This document shows, one piece after another, positions 6,456-9,100 of a DNA stretch of 9,100 bases. The notes under the pieces were generated by a model. It was not told where the DNA came from. It searched no databases and worked only from the letters and a program-made list of their open reading frames with translations. Position numbers and translations under genes: made by a program. Numbering within the stretch: the first letter of the stretch is position 1; each line of letters begins with the position of its first letter. This stretch comes from Planctomycetota bacterium (GTDB taxonomy: Bacteria > Planctomycetota > Planctomycetia > Pirellulales > Pirellulaceae), in assembly GCA_019347795.1 (NCBI GenBank), contig JAHWKS010000146.1:1-9100 (forward strand), written 5' to 3'.

Positions 6456-9100
6456 TCAAACGAAGAACACGTGGTCTTGCAAATTCGCGACGGCGGTGTT
6501 GCGGCGGATGACGTCGGCCAGCGACGTGCTCTCGATCTCGGCGATCTCTTCGGGAGTGTGGAGGCGCTCGTACCAGTAGGCGTCGCCGTCGCGGAGGCGG
6601 CGGAACTGATCGGCCAGGACCATGTGGATCAGCTCCCCCACGCTTCCGCCGGGAAGATGGTCTTCGGCCAGGGCGCCGACCCAGACGTCGATCGCGTCTA
6701 CGTCTCCGTAAGCGGCCTCGAGCGCCGCCGCCAGGTCGGGGTCGGAGGAGATGTCGGCGAACGTCTCCGCCCGCGGCAGGCCGAGCGACTCGCGGACCGA
6801 GTTGTAATCGGGCAGCCCATGATCGCGGCCGCGCTGGATGTTGAGCGAGGCGAGATCGACCCCGCCGGCGCCGGGCGGGCCGAAGAGGAAGTTCCGCACG
6901 TCGTCGACGATCTTCGTGTCGATCTCCTGGGCCCGCTGCGACGCCAGCCCCTTGAGCACGCTGTCGATCCCGTGGTCGAGGAGTTGCCGGGTCGAGAAGA
7001 ACGCGTCGCGGAGCGAGAGCGGACCGGCCTCGATCGGTTCGCCGCGATCGTCCACCCGCAGCAGTTGCGACGAGAGCATCGTGTGCCCGACCCGGTACGC
7101 CGCCGTGGAGAACAGGGAGCTGATGCCCACGTTGACCGTATCGTCGTAGCCCTGGTAAGCCGGCAAGGCGCCCTCGCCTAAGAGCGCGGGGATGAACTCG
7201 TTGTACGTGATCGACTGTAGCAGCGCGATCACCGTCTCGCGTGCCTCTTGATAGATCTGCTCATCGGTCCAGTTGGGATGCTCCGCCGCGATCTCGCCGG
7301 CCCGGCGGTTGTGCTCCCGCACCCAGAGCGCGTGCATCGCCGTCAGGCCGGTCTGCTCGTTGGCCCGCTCGTCGCCGGCGAGGAAGAGCGATGATGCAGG
7401 CAGATGAAGTGGGTTCGCGTTGGGAAGGCCTTCTTCGTTGAACGGGAGCAATTCGCCGTCGCTGGTCGTGAGCCGGCCTCCCTCGAAGGTCCGCAGAGCG
7501 GCGGCCCGTTCGTCGTCCGAGCCGTAGACATTCGAGCCGTCGATGTACGCGGTGATCACGTTCATCTGGCGGCGAGGCGTCTCGGGCGAGTCGCCGGTCG
7601 CCGGATCGTACTTCGATCGCTGGAACCTGATGGTTTGGGCGCCGGTGTTGAACGGGTCGAAGAACGGATCGCCGGCGGGGACGGAAATCGGCGCCGGCTC
7701 GGCCGGATCGACCTCCGGCGTGAGACTGATGTCGTGATCGAGGAACTGACCCCACTGCCAGACCATGTCCGACATGCCGCGGGCGTTGGGGCGCAACTCC
7801 CGCTGATCCATCACGAGGTTGCTCACCATCCGGGGCGAGGGACGATCGTGCCCTGCCATTTCCGCCATGCCGTCGGCGTAATCGAGGCCGACCATGTCCA
7901 GCAACTCGACGTTCGCGACGCCCCAGCCGGGGTTGTCGGCATTGTTCCCGCTTCCATCGATGGAGCGCGGCCCCACCGGCAGCACGCCTTCCTCCAGTTG
8001 CCGCTGCCGCAGCTTGGACACGACCATTAACAGATCGGCCATCGACAGCGTGCGGTCGCCGTTTACATCGCGGAACCCGCGGAACTCGGGATCCAGCTCG
8101 CCCGTCTCCTGCATGTGCCGGATTTGACCCACCTGCATGACGACGTCGCCGATGTCCACCCGGCCGTCGCCGCTCACGTCCAGCGGCTGGCGCTCGTTCT
8201 TCAGCATCCCGCCGATCGCCGGCGGAAGCGGCAGCGGGCGGAGCTTGTGATCGAAGACGTAGTCGGCCACGGCATTCCCCTGGGAAACTCCTTCCGTGGC
8301 GTCGAAGCTCCAGTGGATGCCGAGGTAAATGCGGCTCTGGGCGTTCTCCAGGGCCGCCTCGCTGAAGCTGTCGAAGCGCCGCGTCACCGCCGGACGCACC
8401 ACGCCGTCCGAACCGCGGGTCACGCCGTTCAGCTCATCCGACTGGAAATCGAAGGCGATGTCGTCGGTTCCGAAGAACCGCTCCAGCGTGCGGAACATGG
8501 CGGCGCCGAAGGTCGCATGCCCCGAGGTGTAGGCCGGGAAGGGCGGGGTGAAGTCGGCGCTGGGATCGCCGCTGTTGCTGGCGGGGGCGCCCAGCGGCGC
8601 CCAGTCGGCTTCGCCCGCGGTGTCGGGGTTGCCGTCCAAACCGCCCGGCGCCGCCACGGTATCCTCCAGGCGGATCGCCAGCACCGGCCGCCAGAGGTCG
8701 TGGGTGTACTTGCTTTCCCACGACGCGATGCCCGCATCGGCCATGGCGATGTTCGCCAGGGCGAACATCCGCGCGTTGTCCGCCAGCGAGTTGCCCTGCT
8801 GCATCGCCACCGTCCGCGCGATCTGGTTGTAAAGCCGCGGGGGCACGCCCAGTCCGGGACTGCCGTCGTACGCCCAGAACAGGCCGATCTGCGTTTGCTC
8901 GGGTGTGCGGTCCGGCGCCCCGTCGCCGTTGCGATCCGCCGTCTCCGCATCGATCGCGCCGAGGACGAGGACCTCGTTATACGCCGCCGCATATGCTTCG
9001 CTGTCGAGCGACGGAGGCGACGGCGACCGGAACTGATCGCCGCTGGTCATCGCGAACGGCGTGATCCGTCCCCACTTGGGCGTCAGGAAGCCTTGGTCCG
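6456..9100 (-). CDS. Vanadium haloperoxidase-like / dockerin-like / animal-haem-peroxidase fusion protein (5' partial)
   Basis: The frame is open from the right edge (first full codon 9098-9096) to TGA 6456-6458: 880 residues, with the N-terminus outside the window. Residues are numbered from the internal Met at 9050. (1) Vanadium haloperoxidase/PAP2 domain, from the edge (TPKWGRITPFAM) to about 270: KYTHDLWRP (K114, R121), YTSGH (H178) and SRIYLGIHWSFD (R240, H246), the vanadate/phosphate pocket. (2) Dockerin-like pair of calcium loops, DVSGDGRVDIGD (291-302) and DVNGDRTLSMAD (328-339). (3) Haem peroxidase (PF03098-like) from RSIDGSGNN (362) to the end: GQFLDHD with Q435, D438 and distal H439; calcium loop T500-S506; R562 and E565; proximal H656 in YRVGHTM; and NIQRGRDHGLPDYNS (737-751). 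It probably oxidises halides or organic substrates with peroxide outside the cytoplasm; no signal peptide is visible. The SDR gene follows after 19 bases. Confidence 0.9.
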   Translation of the reverse strand, partial: DQGFLTPKWGRITPFAMTSGDQFRSPSPPSLDSEAYAAAYNEVLVLGAIDAETADRNGDGAPDRTPEQTQIGLFWAYDGSPGLGVPPRLYNQIARTVAMQQGNSLADNARMFALANIAMADAGIASWESKYTHDLWRPVLAIRLEDTVAAPGGLDGNPDTAGEADWAPLGAPASNSGDPSADFTPPFPAYTSGHATFGAAMFRTLERFFGTDDIAFDFQSDELNGVTRGSDGVVRPAVTRRFDSFSEAALENAQSRIYLGIHWSFDATEGVSQGNAVADYVFDHKLRPLPLPPAIGGMLKNERQPLDVSGDGRVDIGDVVMQVGQIRHMQETGELDPEFRGFRDVNGDRTLSMADLLMVVSKLRQRQLEEGVLPVGPRSIDGSGNNADNPGWGVANVELLDMVGLDYADGMAEMAGHDRPSPRMVSNLVMDQRELRPNARGMSDMVWQWGQFLDHDISLTPEVDPAEPAPISVPAGDPFFDPFNTGAQTIRFQRSKYDPATGDSPETPRRQMNVITAYIDGSNVYGSDDERAAALRTFEGGRLTTSDGELLPFNEEGLPNANPLHLPASSLFLAGDERANEQTGLTAMHALWVREHNRRAGEIAAEHPNWTDEQIYQEARETVIALLQSITYNEFIPALLGEGALPAYQGYDDTVNVGISSLFSTAAYRVGHTMLSSQLLRVDDRGEPIEAGPLSLRDAFFSTRQLLDHGIDSVLKGLASQRAQEIDTKIVDDVRNFLFGPPGAGGVDLASLNIQRGRDHGLPDYNSVRESLGLPRAETFADISSDPDLAAALEAAYGDVDAIDVWVGALAEDHLPGGSVGELIHMVLADQFRRLRDGDAYWYERLHTPEEIAEIESTSLADVIRRNTAVANLQDHVFFV
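8001..8180 (-). other. Dockerin-like calcium-binding module inside the peroxidase fusion
   Basis: This part of the reading frame encodes residues 291-350 (numbered from the Met at 9050). Two 12-residue loops carry acidic or polar residues at positions 1, 3, 5, 9 and 12: D291/S293/D295/D299/D302 and D328/N330/D332/S336/D339. Each is followed by a hydrophobic helix (VVMQVGQIRHM and LLMVVSKLRQRQ). This is the type I dockerin duplication. Such modules are usually at a protein's end, but here it separates two catalytic domains. Confidence 0.75.

Noticed and set aside
6435..7181. Plus-strand 248-codon frame opposite the haem peroxidase
   Set aside because: It is antisense to a domain with full motif conservation and has no motif of its own.

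Overview
The window is a high-GC bacterial chromosome segment, most likely from a planctomycete of the Pirellulales type. This is inferred from a secreted Pro/Gln/Tyr-rich protein with DWLFG motifs, a dockerin-like module in a large exported-type peroxidase, a small protein ending in HNPSPSML, and a GC-rich palindromic repeat between genes. No ribosomal or marker gene is present, so this placement is not proven.

Layout. Positions 1-142 hold the 3' end of an unrecognised plus-strand gene. A long near-perfect palindrome (156-227) follows, then a minus-strand gene (246-1361) for a secreted low-complexity protein. A 403-base stretch (1362-1764) has no credible gene but carries several inverted repeats. 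Next is a tight minus-strand pair: a Sec-exported type I phosphodiesterase (2022-3404) and, directly after it, a small 80-residue protein (1765-2007). The 138-base gap 3405-3542 separates this pair from a divergent plus-strand pair: a Tat-exported calcineurin-like metallophosphoesterase (3543-4445) and, 19 bases later, an MscS-family mechanosensitive channel (4465-5577). The right end is a minus-strand pair: a very long peroxidase gene that enters from beyond base 9100 and stops at 6456, then a short-chain dehydrogenase (5669-6436) beginning 19 bases after it.

The most notable object is the peroxidase gene. One uninterrupted reading frame encodes, in order, a vanadium-haloperoxidase/PAP2-type domain, a two-loop calcium-binding dockerin-like module, and a complete animal-type haem peroxidase domain. 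Both catalytic domains keep their signature residues. This joins two unrelated peroxide-using enzyme types, with different cofactors, in one polypeptide.

How the genes may work together. The two exported phosphoester hydrolases face each other across one shared intergenic region and could serve phosphoester scavenging at the cell surface; MscS is probably co-transcribed with the second. The peroxidase and the 3-hydroxyacyl-CoA-dehydrogenase-like SDR are probably co-transcribed, but no shared pathway can be read from the sequence. No tRNA, rRNA, CRISPR array, transposase or phage gene was seen.
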